Of a DNA stretch of 64,000 nucleotides, positions 50,302 to 59,892 are shown piece after piece. The translations under genes were made by a program, and so were the position numbers. This stretch comes from Pandoraea nosoerga. GTDB lineage: Bacteria; Pseudomonadota; Gammaproteobacteria; Burkholderiales; Burkholderiaceae. The notes below the pieces were generated by a model. It worked only from the letters and a program-made list of their open reading frames with translations. It ran no database searches and was not told the origin of the DNA. The stretch's first letter is position 1. Each line of letters opens with the position of its first letter. The stretch spans positions 62,001-126,000 of the forward strand of contig NZ_CABPSC010000011.1 in NCBI RefSeq assembly GCF_902459585.1, written 5' to 3'.

Positions 50302-51528
50302 ATGAGCGAGACATTGCGTGACATCCCGTCGTCGCCGGACAGTCAAGGTGCCCAGCCGCTGGTCGGCATGCGGGTGATCGAATTCGCACACTGGATGGCA
50401 GGTCCACTGGCGGGTGGTTTGCTGGCGGATTGGGGGGCAGACGTCATCAAGATCGAACCGCCCGGCGGGGAGCCGATGCGCGCCCTCTTCTCGTCGCTCG
50501 GCGCGCGCAGCGACGCGCCCAACGGCGCCTTTGTCGCCGCGAATCGCGGCAAGCGTTCCATCGAGCTGGAGATCAAGTCCGAGGACGGTGCCCGCGCCTT
50601 CGATGCGCTGCTCGCCAATGCCGACGTCCTGCTGACGAACCTCCGGCCGGATGCACTAACTCGCCTCGGCCTGACGCCGGACGCCATTCGCAAGCGCTTT
50701 CCGCGCCTGGTGTACTGCTCGGTCAGTGCTTATGGCTGGGGCGGCCCGGATCAGAATCGGCCCGGCTACGACGTCGCGGCGTTCTTCGCCCGCACGGGCA
50801 TCTCCCACGAAATCACCCAGCAGGACAGCGCGCCTCTCGCGCTGATGCAAGGCATCGGAGACAGCTTCACCGCCATGACGGCGGCGACGGGCACGCTTGC
50901 CGCGCTGCTCGAGCGCGAACGCACCGGGCGCGGGCAGTTCGTCGAAGCGTCGCTGTTGCGTACCGGCATGTGGGCGCTGTGTGGCGAACTGGGCGTGCAA
51001 GCCATGGGGGGCAATCCGAAACCGCCCTACCCGCGCGGCGAGTCGCGCACGCCGCTCTACAACTCCTACCGTACGAAAGATGGCCGGTGGTTCTTTCTTG
51101 TCGGCGTCGAAGCACGTCGCCATGTGCCATCGGTGCTTGCGGCCATCGGCCGAAGTGACCTGCTCGCGGACGAGCGCTTTGCCAGTGCCCGTGCCATTGC
51201 CAAGCATCGTGCCGAGATCATTCCGATCCTCGACGCAGCGTTCGCGACGCAACCAATGGTGCACTGGGCCAAGGTCTTCGACGAACACGATGTGTGGTGG
51301 GCTCCCGTGCAGACACCGGCAGACCTGCTGGATGATCCACAGGCAGCGGCGTCCGGCGCATGGATTTCTGTGGAGGTGGGTGACGCATCGTTCAAGTCGG
51401 TTGAGGCCCCCATCCGCTTCGACGGCAAGGCCCGTCGCAGCGCCATGTCGGCACCCATGTCCGGCCAGCATACGGACGAAGTACTGACGTCGCTCGGCAT
51501 GCCGAAGCCTGCAAGCGCCGACGCCTGA
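50302..51528 (+). CDS. CaiB/BaiF-type (family III) CoA-transferase
   Basis: A 408-residue family III CoA-transferase or racemase. N-terminal GMRVIEFAHWMAGPLAGGLL, ADWGADVIKIEPPGGEPMR; then FVAANRGKRSIELEIKSEDG and YCSVSAYGWGGPDQNRPGYD. The catalytic aspartate is predicted at residue 187 in LMQGIGDSFTAMTAATG. Such enzymes move CoA between acids or invert the alpha-methyl centre of acyl-CoAs. ATG 50302 has GGAG 6-7 bp upstream; ATG 50269 gives 11 extra residues and would leave almost no leader after the promoter. It precedes ligase B by 35 bp in one operon. Confidence 0.88.
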   Translation: MSETLRDIPSSPDSQGAQPLVGMRVIEFAHWMAGPLAGGLLADWGADVIKIEPPGGEPMRALFSSLGARSDAPNGAFVAANRGKRSIELEIKSEDGARAFDALLANADVLLTNLRPDALTRLGLTPDAIRKRFPRLVYCSVSAYGWGGPDQNRPGYDVAAFFARTGISHEITQQDSAPLALMQGIGDSFTAMTAATGTLAALLERERTGRGQFVEASLLRTGMWALCGELGVQAMGGNPKPPYPRGESRTPLYNSYRTKDGRWFFLVGVEARRHVPSVLAAIGRSDLLADERFASARAIAKHRAEIIPILDAAFATQPMVHWAKVFDEHDVWWAPVQTPADLLDDPQAAASGAWISVEVGDASFKSVEAPIRFDGKARRSAMSAPMSGQHTDEVLTSLGMPKPASADA

Positions 51529-51563
51529 TCGCGCGCCTCTTTCTGTTCACCAGGAGCAAGACG

Positions 51564-53231
51564 ATGTCGCAAGTGAATACCGAAGCGGGCCAAACCCGAC
51601 GTTGGGGACGCGAAGTGGAATTGGTCCCCGTGGCGCAGCATACGTGTCGTGTGTATCGCAATCGCCCGCGCTCGCTCGCTGAGCTTGTGCTCGACAGTTT
51701 GCGGTGGGGCAATCGCACGTTTCTCGTCGAAGGATCTCGCCGGATCAGCTTTGCGGCCCATGCAAAGGCCGTCGAGCGGGTTGCCGCCCACCTGCATGCG
51801 CAAGGCATCAACGCCGGCGACCGGGTAATGCTGCTCGGGTTCAATCGCGTAGAGTGGCTGCTCGCCTTCTGGGCCATTCAACGTCTCGGCGCGGTGGCTG
51901 CGCTGGGCAATGCCTGGTGGAGCGACACCGAGACGATGCATGCGATTGCACTCGTAAAACCTGCCGTGATCGTGACCGACCGGGCGCTTGAGCGGATGTC
52001 CTCGGTCGACGCGACCGTGATGAGCTTCGACACCCTGCAAGACGCTGCCACGCAGCGGGATGCCAGCACCGAGCCGCTGCCGGACGTCACCATCGCAGAG
52101 GATGCGCCGGCCATCCTGATGTTCAGTTCAGGGACCACCGGTGCCGCCAAGGCGGTCGAGATGTCGCATCGCGCCGTCATCGCCAACATTCAGAACCTGC
52201 TGGTGTTGACCGGCCGCCTGCCCGACGAGCTGGGGCCGGAACACGTCGCGACTGTCAGCCTGCTGACCGTGCCGTTGTTCCATCTGTCGGGCATCCAGAT
52301 CAGTTTTTCCACGCTGTTGTCCGGTGGCTCGCTCGTCTTCCTGGAGGGACGCTTCTCGCCTGAGAAAGTCTTGCGCCTGATCGCACAGGAGCATGTGCGG
52401 GTGTGGGGCGGCATTCCGACGATGGTGTCGCGCGTGGTCGAGTTTGAACATTTCGGCGGCTACGACACGTCCAGCATCAAATCGATTCCGATGGGTGGTG
52501 CGGCCGTGTCGCCGGAACTGCGCGCAAAAATTCAGGCGGCATTCCCCCAGATCAAGAAGCGCGTGAACAGCCTGTACGGGCTGACGGAGGCCGGTGGCGT
52601 ATTGGCTGCGGCGTCGGGCGAACAGTTGCAGGGACGGCCGGGCTGCGTCGGCAGACCACTGCCGGTGGTGGAAATTCGCATCGACAAGCCTGACGCGCAA
52701 GGCGTTGGCGAAATCTGTGCGCGCACGCCGACGGCGGCGACCCGCTATTGGGGCGAAACGGCCCCGATCGCCGATGATGAGGGATGGATTCGGACCGGCG
52801 ATCTCGGCAAGCTCGACGACGACAACCTGCTTTACGTGGTGGGCCGATCAAAGGACATCATCATTCGTGGCGGGGAGAACATCGCCTCGGCCCATGTCGA
52901 GCGGTGCCTGGCGACGCATCCGGAGGTGCTCGAAGTCGCTGTCGTCGCCTTGCCGCACGATGATCTCGGAGAAGAAGTTGCGGCTGCCGTGGTACTCAGG
53001 CCCGGCGCGATCGTCAGCCCTGATGACCTCATCGCCCACGCCAGCGCCGAGCTAGGACGCTTCGAAATTCCGTCGCGGTGGTGGCTGCGTACCGAGGAAT
53101 TGCCAACCAATGCCTCGGGCAAGGTACTCAAGCGGGAACTGATCGGGCAGTGGCCGGCGGAGGATGCGGTGCTCGACCTTGACGCGCCCAAACCGCCGAC
53201 ACCGTCAGTGAACGCGCCGTTTGGTCACTGA
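51564..53231 (+). CDS. AMP-dependent acyl-CoA ligase (B)
   Basis: A 555-residue adenylate-forming CoA ligase. Motifs: ILMFSSGTTGAAKAVEMSHR (P-loop), VPLFHLSGIQISF, LYGLTEAGG (A5), GWIRTGDLGKLDDDNLLYVV GRSKDIIIRGGENIASAHVE (A7-A8) and the catalytic lysine in TNASGKVLKRELIG (A10). It is clearly less related to ligases A and C than they are to each other (ASAHVE in place of YPREIE), so it may activate a different intermediate. Partner of the CoA-transferase in the forward operon from operator A. Confidence 0.9.
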   Translation: MSQVNTEAGQTRRWGREVELVPVAQHTCRVYRNRPRSLAELVLDSLRWGNRTFLVEGSRRISFAAHAKAVERVAAHLHAQGINAGDRVMLLGFNRVEWLLAFWAIQRLGAVAALGNAWWSDTETMHAIALVKPAVIVTDRALERMSSVDATVMSFDTLQDAATQRDASTEPLPDVTIAEDAPAILMFSSGTTGAAKAVEMSHRAVIANIQNLLVLTGRLPDELGPEHVATVSLLTVPLFHLSGIQISFSTLLSGGSLVFLEGRFSPEKVLRLIAQEHVRVWGGIPTMVSRVVEFEHFGGYDTSSIKSIPMGGAAVSPELRAKIQAAFPQIKKRVNSLYGLTEAGGVLAAASGEQLQGRPGCVGRPLPVVEIRIDKPDAQGVGEICARTPTAATRYWGETAPIADDEGWIRTGDLGKLDDDNLLYVVGRSKDIIIRGGENIASAHVERCLATHPEVLEVAVVALPHDDLGEEVAAAVVLRPGAIVSPDDLIAHASAELGRFEIPSRWWLRTEELPTNASGKVLKRELIGQWPAEDAVLDLDAPKPPTPSVNAPFGH

Positions 53232-53257
53232 CCTGCGCCCGTCGGACAGCGCCTCAG

Positions 53258-54127
53258 TTATCGTGCGGGCGCTGTACCGATCAGGGCGGTCCATCGCGCG
53301 TGAGCGGCATCCTGCCAGCGCTCGCGAATGGTGGCCAGTTTCGCGGCGTCCTGCCGCCCCTGCCATCCCGTGGGAAGCAGGACATCCGGCAAACCCGGAT
53401 CGACATAGGGCAGGCGTTGCAACTGATTCACCAGTTGTACGTGGGCGAACAGGATCGCATCGTCGGATCGCGGACGCATCTTCTGGAACGTTGCTGCCAA
53501 CTCGCGATAGTGCGCAGAGACGGCATCGAGATCCCACGCGCGCGTGGCCAGCTCGGTATCGTTCAAACCGAGGTCGAACGACTTGCCGACAAAGCCTAAC
53601 GCCACACCGGACAGCCCCAGATCCACAATCGCAGACTTGGTTTCTGCCTGACGATCGACGTGTGGATTGACCCAGAGCGCCGGCGAAGGATTGCCGAAGC
53701 CGAGCCAGCTCAGTGCGCGATACGCCTTCACCCGCTGGGTGCGATGCGTCTCGGGAAGCGACAGGTGCAAGATTAGCCATTGTCCGTTCCAGGCCTCTCC
53801 GGCCAGCGATCGGACCCTCAGCGAGCCGGCCGTGATCAGTTCCCGCCCGTACTCGGTCAGCGTCCAACTGGCGCGGCGGCCGTCGCGGGCGTTCTCGATC
53901 CAGCCCGCTGCCGAGGCACGCGCAATCGCCTGCCGCGCTGCCTTCTCCGCAATACCCACGCCCTCCAGCACATGCAGCAGCGTGGCCGTCCAGACAGGGC
54001 GATTCTCGCGCATCACGAATTCGCCAAGCAACGTGAGCAGCAATGACCTGGCGCTGCCAGGGCTGACACGTTCCGAAGCGTCGGCGTCGTCGCCGAATTG
54101 GAGAGCGGTATGAGACGAGTCTGGCAT
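53258..54127 (-). CDS. PaaX-family transcriptional repressor 1
   Basis: A 289-residue PaaX-type regulator. N-terminal winged helix: SLLLTLLGEFVMRENRPVWT, then GIAEKAARQAIARASAAGWI ENARDGRRASWTLTEYGRE. The central ligand and C-terminal domains show RVKAYRALSWLGFGNPSPAL WVNPHVDRQ and FVGKSFDLG. The C-terminal part ends DPGLPDVLLPTGWQGRQDAA. PaaX represses phenylacetate genes and is released by an aryl-CoA thioester, so an acyl-CoA inducer is likely here. ATG 54127 (MPDSSHTALQF) is used; upstream in-frame sequence is not conserved in type. Downstream of the thioesterase gene on the same strand. It is a paralog of the gene at 57363-58214. Confidence 0.88.
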   Translation of the reverse strand: MPDSSHTALQFGDDADASERVSPGSARSLLLTLLGEFVMRENRPVWTATLLHVLEGVGIAEKAARQAIARASAAGWIENARDGRRASWTLTEYGRELITAGSLRVRSLAGEAWNGQWLILHLSLPETHRTQRVKAYRALSWLGFGNPSPALWVNPHVDRQAETKSAIVDLGLSGVALGFVGKSFDLGLNDTELATRAWDLDAVSAHYRELAATFQKMRPRSDDAILFAHVQLVNQLQRLPYVDPGLPDVLLPTGWQGRQDAAKLATIRERWQDAAHARWTALIGTAPAR

Positions 54128-54243
54128 GCAGCGATCCTGAATAGCGACGGTGGGGTGAATGAGTTGGGAGGGGCGCAAAAACGCTCGATGGTAGGCAGGT
54201 TGCCCCGCAGGCGTCAAGCCGAGGGGCTCGCACAGATGCCGCC

Positions 54244-54630
54244 TCACGCCGGCAACGTGGCGTGACTGAAGACGCCCTGCGCGGTCGCAATGAGAATGCC
54301 GCTTTCTGTCCACACCTCACCGCGGCTGAAGAAGACTGAACGGCCCTGGCGCTGCATAAAGCCTTTGCCGGTCATGCGCTCCCCCACGCCCTTGTCCAGA
54401 TACGAGATCGTCAGCGACAGCGTCGATCCCACGCGTTGCCGGCTCTCATCGCGGTTATACAAACCGGCCATGCCACACACGGTGTCGAGCAAGGCCGCGG
54501 TCACACCACCGTGCAGCACCATTGCCGTATTCAGGAAGTCCGGCGACACCGGCAGACACACCTCAACATAGCCCTCCTTCCATACCTCGAGCTTGGCGCC
54601 GAGCAGATCAAAAAACGGATTGCGTTTCAC
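54244..54630 (-). CDS. PaaI-type hotdog-fold acyl-CoA thioesterase
   Basis: A 128-residue hotdog-fold thioesterase. The core motif is FLNTAMVLHGGVTAALLDTV with the HGG and catalytic Asp positions, then VGSTLSLTISYLDKGVGERM and RSVFFSRGEVWTESGILIAT AQGVF. PaaI-type enzymes release stalled CoA esters during aryl-acid catabolism. It is first in a unit with PaaX1 and is read away from the porin gene, from operator B. GAGGAAG ribosome-binding site. Confidence 0.9.
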   Translation of the reverse strand: MKRNPFFDLLGAKLEVWKEGYVEVCLPVSPDFLNTAMVLHGGVTAALLDTVCGMAGLYNRDESRQRVGSTLSLTISYLDKGVGERMTGKGFMQRQGRSVFFSRGEVWTESGILIATAQGVFSHATLPA

Positions 54631-54712
54631 AGCTTCCTCCGTGCGGACAGCAAAAAATGGGCGCGCGATGTCATGCGCCCCTGTTGTTAAGGGTAAACGT
54701 GCCGCTGCATAA

Positions 54713-54753
54713 ATGCTACGTCACGAGTAAATTTATATTCGTCAATGTAGCAT
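54713..54753. promoter_or_regulatory. Operator B: ATGCTAC-N27-GTAGCAT between thioesterase and porin
   Basis: ATGCTAC (54713-54719) and GTAGCAT (54747-54753) have exactly the spacing of operator A. TAGCAT -10-like hexamers are present for both strands but the -35 regions at 17 bp are poor. It lies 83 bp upstream of the thioesterase start and 102 bp upstream of the porin start. Confidence 0.7.
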
Positions 54754-54854
54754 ATTGACGGAGCACTTGACGATTGCCATCCTCGCAATGACCGACAGGC
54801 CGGCCAATGCAAGCGCTCTTGCTCTTACAAAACGATAAATGTTTGGAGACGCTG

Positions 54855-55955
54855 ATGAAGAAGGTCGCACTTGGAATTACCTGTCTTGCACTGACTGGCG
54901 CAGCTCACGCGGATGTCACGCTATATGGCTTGATCGATGCCGGCATTACGTACACGAACAATCAGAAGGGCGCCTCGAACTGGCAGACTGCAAGCAGCGT
55001 CTTGCAGGGCGATGCCTGGGGATTGCGCTCTGTCGAAGATCTGGGTGGTGGGCTCAAGAGCATTGCGGTGCTCGAGAGCGGTTTCACGCTGTTTGACGGC
55101 ACCTTTATGCAAGGTGGCCGACTTTTTGGACGGCAAGCCTATGTCGGCCTGTCCAACGAATGGGGCACGCTGACCGTTGGCCGGCAGTACGACCTGATCG
55201 CCGACTTCGTCATTCCCGTAAGCTCGGTGCCGTATCTCGGTGTCTATTCCGGCCACATTCAGGACAACGACAATCTGCAGCACACGTTCCGGCTGAACAA
55301 TGCAGTGAAGTACATCAGCCCGGACTACGCGGGCTTCAAGTTCGGCGGCATCTACGCGTTTGGCAATCAGGCTGGCGCCTTCGCCACCAATCGGGTGTGG
55401 AACGTGGCCGCGGGTTACAAGCACGGACCGTTCTCGATTGCTGCGTCGTACGAGTACCTGGGTCGACCGGCCGGCAATACGACGGGCGCGGTCGGCATGT
55501 CGGGTGCCGCCGGGTCCGACTACCCGCCCCTGCCTGCCCTCTACGAGACGGGCACCATCGAGCGACAGCAGATCGCCGCGATCTCCGGCAACTACGTCAT
55601 CGGCAAGCTTACGCTGGGCGCCACATACAGCCACGTGCGTTACGACGTGACGACGTCGCCCGTCAACGTCGACAACTACGAACTCTTCAGCAGCTATGCC
55701 TTCAACCCCGCCCTTTACCTCACGGGCGCGGTTTCAGAGAGCACCGTCAAGCTAGTCAACACGAATCAGCGCCCCCGCTATCTGACCTTGAGCGCTACGC
55801 TCGATTACTACCTGTCCAAGCGCACCGATGTGTACACGTCCGCGTCATGGCAGCGCGCGGGCGGGGACGCACCGAATGCCGTGCTCTACTCGTTAGCCGC
55901 CTCGTCGACGACCAACCAGCTCGCCGTACGTATCGGCATACGTCATCACTTCTGA
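54855..55955 (+). CDS. Outer-membrane porin (Gram-negative porin family, betaproteobacterial type)
   Basis: A 366-residue outer-membrane trimeric porin. Signal peptide MKKVALGITCLALTGAAHA (cleaved before DVTLYGLIDAG). Typical strands: AWGLRSVEDLGGGLKSIAVL ESGF, RQAYVGLSNEWGTLTVGRQY, LNNAVKYISPDYAGFKFGGI, and near the end LSATLDYYLSKRTDVYTSAS WQRA, closing LAVRIGIRHHF with the terminal Phe. ATG 54855 has GGAGAC upstream. It is placed with the MFS importer as an uptake module for the catabolic substrate, downstream of operator B. Confidence 0.92.
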   Translation: MKKVALGITCLALTGAAHADVTLYGLIDAGITYTNNQKGASNWQTASSVLQGDAWGLRSVEDLGGGLKSIAVLESGFTLFDGTFMQGGRLFGRQAYVGLSNEWGTLTVGRQYDLIADFVIPVSSVPYLGVYSGHIQDNDNLQHTFRLNNAVKYISPDYAGFKFGGIYAFGNQAGAFATNRVWNVAAGYKHGPFSIAASYEYLGRPAGNTTGAVGMSGAAGSDYPPLPALYETGTIERQQIAAISGNYVIGKLTLGATYSHVRYDVTTSPVNVDNYELFSSYAFNPALYLTGAVSESTVKLVNTNQRPRYLTLSATLDYYLSKRTDVYTSASWQRAGGDAPNAVLYSLAASSTTNQLAVRIGIRHHF

Positions 55956-56035
55956 CGCGATACGGCGGTGTGGCGACGGCCGGCTGCGTTCGCCGGCCGT
56001 CGCCCTCCCGTTGCGCAACCCTTGAAGGAAATCTC

Positions 56036-57355
56036 ATGCAACCGTCCTATGAAGTCCCGGGCGTGCACCTGCCCTCGCCCACTGCTGCATCGACCTACCG
56101 AAAGATCACCTGGCGTCTGATCCCATTTCTCTGCCTGTGCTACCTGGCGGCCTATTTGGATCGCATCAACATCGGATTGGCCAAGTTACAGATGTCTGTT
56201 GACCTGAACTTCAGCGAGACCGTCTATGGCCTCGGTGCCGGCCTGTTCTTTGTCGGATACGTGTTTCTCGAAGTACCGAGCAACCTGCTGCTACATCGCT
56301 TCGGCGCACGACTCTGGATCAGCCGGATCATGGTCACATGGGGCGCGCTCTCGATGTGCACGATGCTGGTAACGACGCCGACCCAGTTCTACGTTGTGCG
56401 GTTTCTGCTGGGCGCTGCGGAGGCGGGCTTCCTGCCCGGCGTGCTGCTTTACCTCACGCAGTGGTATCCGCCAAAGCTGCGTGCGAGGGCCGTCGGATTG
56501 TTCATGATGGGCCTGCCGCTTGCCAGTCTGGTCGGCAATCCGCTGTCGGGCTGGATCATGGATGCCTTTGCGGGGCGTCACGGCTGGGCAGGCTGGCAGT
56601 GGTTATTCTTTCTCGAAGGCATTCCCTCGATCGCGCTGGGCGTATTGGTGTTGCTCCTGATGCCCCGCGATGCACAATCCGCCACTTGGCTCTCAACGCA
56701 CGAGAAGGCCGCTCTTCGCGATGAACTGGCACGCCATCCGCCGGCCATCGAACACGAAGGCGTCGGTGCGGCATTGCGCAACCGTCACGTGTGGGTGCTG
56801 TCGATCGTGAACATGACGCTCGCCATCATCATCTACGTGATCGGCTTCTGGCTGCCGACCATCATCCGGGAGTCGGGCGTACATGGCAGTCTGCACATTG
56901 GCCTGCTGACCGCCATTCCAAGTGTTGCCGCCATTGGGCTCATGATGGTACTCGCCGCCCACTCCGACAAACGACATGAACGGCGCTGGCATCTGATCGT
57001 GCCGTTGTTCGTCGCGGGCGTCTGTATTGCGGTGGCTGCCGGCCATTTGTCCAGCACCGTGATCACGCTGACCTTGCTCACCGTCGCCAACGCCTGCATT
57101 TTCGCGGCCTTCCCCGTGTTCTGGGCCATTCCGGGCAGCCTGCTCAAGGGACGCGCCGCCGCCGCAGGGATCGCGTTGATCAATTCCGTCGCGAACCTGG
57201 GCGGGTTCTTCGCGACTTTCCTGATCGGCTGGATCAAGGACATGACGCACAGCGTGGGTACAGGCCTGGTGGTGTTTGCCGGTCTGGCCATGGTCGGATG
57301 CGTGCTGACTTGGATGCTTCCCGCGTCCGTGATCAATCGCGACAAGGCCGATTGA
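56036..57355 (+). CDS. MFS transporter, anion:cation symporter type
   Basis: A 439-residue 12-helix major-facilitator transporter of the anion:cation symporter (phthalate/tartrate permease) branch. Signatures: LCYLAAYLDRINIGLAKLQM, FFVGYVFLEVPSNLLLHRFG ARLWISRIM, RFLLGAAEAGFLPGVLLYLT QWYP, and in the second half IYVIGFWLPTIIRESGVHGS. ATG 56036 with AAGGAA upstream. Follows the porin gene by 80 bp; together they would carry an organic acid across both membranes. Convergent with PaaX2. Confidence 0.9.
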   Translation: MQPSYEVPGVHLPSPTAASTYRKITWRLIPFLCLCYLAAYLDRINIGLAKLQMSVDLNFSETVYGLGAGLFFVGYVFLEVPSNLLLHRFGARLWISRIMVTWGALSMCTMLVTTPTQFYVVRFLLGAAEAGFLPGVLLYLTQWYPPKLRARAVGLFMMGLPLASLVGNPLSGWIMDAFAGRHGWAGWQWLFFLEGIPSIALGVLVLLLMPRDAQSATWLSTHEKAALRDELARHPPAIEHEGVGAALRNRHVWVLSIVNMTLAIIIYVIGFWLPTIIRESGVHGSLHIGLLTAIPSVAAIGLMMVLAAHSDKRHERRWHLIVPLFVAGVCIAVAAGHLSSTVITLTLLTVANACIFAAFPVFWAIPGSLLKGRAAAAGIALINSVANLGGFFATFLIGWIKDMTHSVGTGLVVFAGLAMVGCVLTWMLPASVINRDKAD

Positions 57356-57362
57356 AACGCCG

Positions 57363-58214
57363 CTACACGACCGGCACGACGCCAGCCATCGCACGCCAGT
57401 GCGCATGGGCAGCGTCGTGCCAGTGTTCTCGCAGGGCTTCGAGTCTTGCTGCGATCGCGCGCCCACGCCAATGCGGCGGTAGCAGCGGTATCGGCAGCGC
57501 GGGATCGATAAATGGCAGGCGCTGCCAGGCGTTGACGAGGCGGACGTGGGTTGCCAGCACGGCGTCACCCGAGCGCGGACGGTTCCGGCCAAACTGGTCG
57601 AGCAGGCCATCGTAGTGCGACGCGACCGCTTCAAGATCCCATGCGCGCTCGACCAGTTGTCTGTCGGACATGCCAAAGCGCGAACCGCTGCCCACAAAGG
57701 CACAGGTAAACGGCGCCAACGCCAGATGCTCGATGACCCGGCGGGTTTCGTCTTCTCGCTGCGTGTGCGGTGTGACCCACATGCCCGGCAGCGGATTGCC
57801 GAAGCCGGCCCACGAAAGCGCCTTGTAGAGTCGGGTGCGTTCCGCGCGGTATGAATCGGGCAACGAGATCGCCACGACCAGCCATCGCCCATCCCATTGC
57901 GCGTTGCGACTCATGGATTGGACGCGCAGCGCGCCATCGTCGATGATGCGGCAGCCGCGCCCTGTCAACGACCAGTATGTTTCCCGCCCCAGCCGTTGCC
58001 CGGTGATCCAACCCGATGCGCCCACCCGGGCAATCGTCTGACGCGCCGACTTCTCGGCAATCCCGGCGATCGCCATCGCCCGCACCAGGGTCGCCGTCCA
58101 CACGGGACGTTCCTCGGGACGAACGAACTCGCCGAGCAGGGTGAGTAATGTGGAGCGGGCGCTGCCGGCGTTCATCCGGAGCGCCGTGTTCGGTGATGGC
58201 ACTGTGGAGGACAT
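57363..58214 (-). CDS. PaaX-family transcriptional repressor 2
   Basis: A 283-residue PaaX-type regulator clearly related to the one at 53258-54127. It shares TLLTLLGEFV-RPVWTATL, IAEKSARQTIARVGASGWIT, then TRLYKALSWAGFGNPLPGMW VTPHTQRE and the ending DPALPIPLLPPHWRGRAIAA. ATG 58214 lies 13 bp after the ligase C stop, so ligase and regulator are one operon. It presumably senses a CoA ester made by that ligase. With PaaX1 it is a candidate binder of operators A, B and C; which protein binds which site is unknown. Confidence 0.88.
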   Translation of the reverse strand: MSSTVPSPNTALRMNAGSARSTLLTLLGEFVRPEERPVWTATLVRAMAIAGIAEKSARQTIARVGASGWITGQRLGRETYWSLTGRGCRIIDDGALRVQSMSRNAQWDGRWLVVAISLPDSYRAERTRLYKALSWAGFGNPLPGMWVTPHTQREDETRRVIEHLALAPFTCAFVGSGSRFGMSDRQLVERAWDLEAVASHYDGLLDQFGRNRPRSGDAVLATHVRLVNAWQRLPFIDPALPIPLLPPHWRGRAIAARLEALREHWHDAAHAHWRAMAGVVPVV

Positions 58215-58227
58215 GACGCGCCCTCGC

Positions 58228-59892
58228 CTATGCCGTGCCTCGCGGAGGCAGTTTGGTCGCGACGTAGGCCGGATAGCATCCGCCGACGATCTGCTCGCGC
58301 AGGACGTGCCGGCGAACCTTGCCGCTTGCGGTCAGTGGCCATTCGTCAATGAAGTACCAGACAGCGGGCGTCTTGTACGCCGCGAGCCGCTCCCGGCACC
58401 AGGCGTGCAATACGTCGACAGTTTCGGCGTCAGCCTGTCGCTCCACCGATCCGGCAAGCTTCACCACGGCGGCAACCACTTCCCCCCATTTGTCATCGGG
58501 CAGGCCGATGATGCAGGCGTTGGAGATCGCCGGATGCTCGAACAGCGCCTCTTCGATCTCGCGCGGGTAGATGTTTTCGCCGCCCCGGATAATCATGTCC
58601 TTTAACCGGCCGGTCACGCGGACATAGCCACGATCATTCATTGCGCCCAGATCGCCGGTGTGAAGCCATCCTTCGTCACGAAGGGTTGCACCCGTGGCGT
58701 CCACCGCGTTGAAGTAGCCCAGCATCGTCTGATAGCCGCGCGCGCATATCTCACCCTGGACGTCCAGCGGTAGCACTTCGCCCGTTACCGGATCGGCGAT
58801 CTTCACCTCCATTTGCGGCAACGGACGGCCGACGGTCTCGGACTGATCCTCTGGTGAATCGTCGCCGCCAGTCTGGGTGATCACCCCGTTCAGCTCGGTT
58901 TGCCCGAACAGGATCGAGAACTTGCAATCGAACGCCGCAATGGTACGTCGGACCAGCGCGGCAGGCACTGCCGATGCGCCGGAAAGAATTAGTTTGAGCG
59001 ATGAGACGTCACGTTTGGCTCGGTCCGGATGGTCGAGCAACGCAACGAGCATCGTCGGCACCACGAGCGTCGCGGTGCCGCGCTCGCTCTCCAGGATCTC
59101 CAGCATGGCTGCCGCATCAAAGCCCGGCATCAGCACAAACGTACCCCGCTGCGACATCGCACCGATTGCCGACACGGCACATCCGCCGACGTGGAACAGC
59201 GGCATGGCGTTGACCCATACGCCCCCCTCCGGGAAGCCCGCACGCAGCGCCGAAAAACGTGACGCATTGACGATGCCGCGTTGGTGAAGGCACGCCCCCT
59301 TGGGGAATCCCGTCGTGCCCGAGGTGTACTGAATCTGCACCATGTCGCAGGGCGAAATTGTCGGAAGTTCGACGCGTTCGTATGGCGTCGCCATGAACTG
59401 TTCCCAATCGTCCAGGCAAATCTCGTCGCGCAGATGCGGCAGGCGAGTACGGGCCGACGCCAGGATGGCTCGCATGTCGCTGTTGCGGTATTGCGAAGGG
59501 AAAAAGATGCCACTGACCTGGGACGTGCCCAGCACGTGCGTCAGCTCGTCGGCAAGAAAGGCCGGATTAACGGGAACGACGACCAACCCTGCGAAGCTTG
59601 CGCCGTGCTGCAACAGGATCCACTCGGGGCAGTTGGGGGCCCACACGGCGATTCGCTCGCCGGACGTGAACCGGGTAAGGAGCACCTGAGCGACATCAAG
59701 CGCGGTGTTGAGCAACTGGCGGTAGGTCCAACGGCGTCGCGTCTCGAATGCGCCAGCGCCCTCGACCAACGCCAGGCGGTCCGGCACCTCGGACGCCACG
59801 CGCCGCAAGAGGTCGCCGACCGTGCAGTCGAGTACTGCCTCCGATGTGTCTATGCCCCAATACGCGTTGGTCAACGCCACCGCTTCAGCCAT
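58228..59892 (-). CDS. AMP-dependent acyl-CoA ligase (C)
   Basis: A 554-residue adenylate-forming CoA ligase, close paralog of ligase A. Motifs: YTSGTTGFPKGACLHQRG, NAMPLFHVGGCAVS, ILFGQTELNGVITQTGG (A5), WLHTGDLGAMNDRGYVRVTG RLKDMIIRGGENIYPREIEE (A7-A8), and the A10 lysine in LTASGKVRRHVLRE. ATG 59892 with GGAG upstream, which is preferred to an upstream in-frame extension. Operon with PaaX2 on the minus strand, divergent from the P450 gene. Its acid substrate may be the product of the alcohol and aldehyde dehydrogenases encoded to the right. Confidence 0.9.
   Translation of the reverse strand: MAEAVALTNAYWGIDTSEAVLDCTVGDLLRRVASEVPDRLALVEGAGAFETRRRWTYRQLLNTALDVAQVLLTRFTSGERIAVWAPNCPEWILLQHGASFAGLVVVPVNPAFLADELTHVLGTSQVSGIFFPSQYRNSDMRAILASARTRLPHLRDEICLDDWEQFMATPYERVELPTISPCDMVQIQYTSGTTGFPKGACLHQRGIVNASRFSALRAGFPEGGVWVNAMPLFHVGGCAVSAIGAMSQRGTFVLMPGFDAAAMLEILESERGTATLVVPTMLVALLDHPDRAKRDVSSLKLILSGASAVPAALVRRTIAAFDCKFSILFGQTELNGVITQTGGDDSPEDQSETVGRPLPQMEVKIADPVTGEVLPLDVQGEICARGYQTMLGYFNAVDATGATLRDEGWLHTGDLGAMNDRGYVRVTGRLKDMIIRGGENIYPREIEEALFEHPAISNACIIGLPDDKWGEVVAAVVKLAGSVERQADAETVDVLHAWCRERLAAYKTPAVWYFIDEWPLTASGKVRRHVLREQIVGGCYPAYVATKLPPRGTA

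Noticed and set aside
53238-53275. Hairpin ACAGCGCC/GGCGCTGT at the end of ligase B as terminator
   Set aside because: It overlaps the end of the PaaX1 coding region, has a 14-base loop and no T-run.
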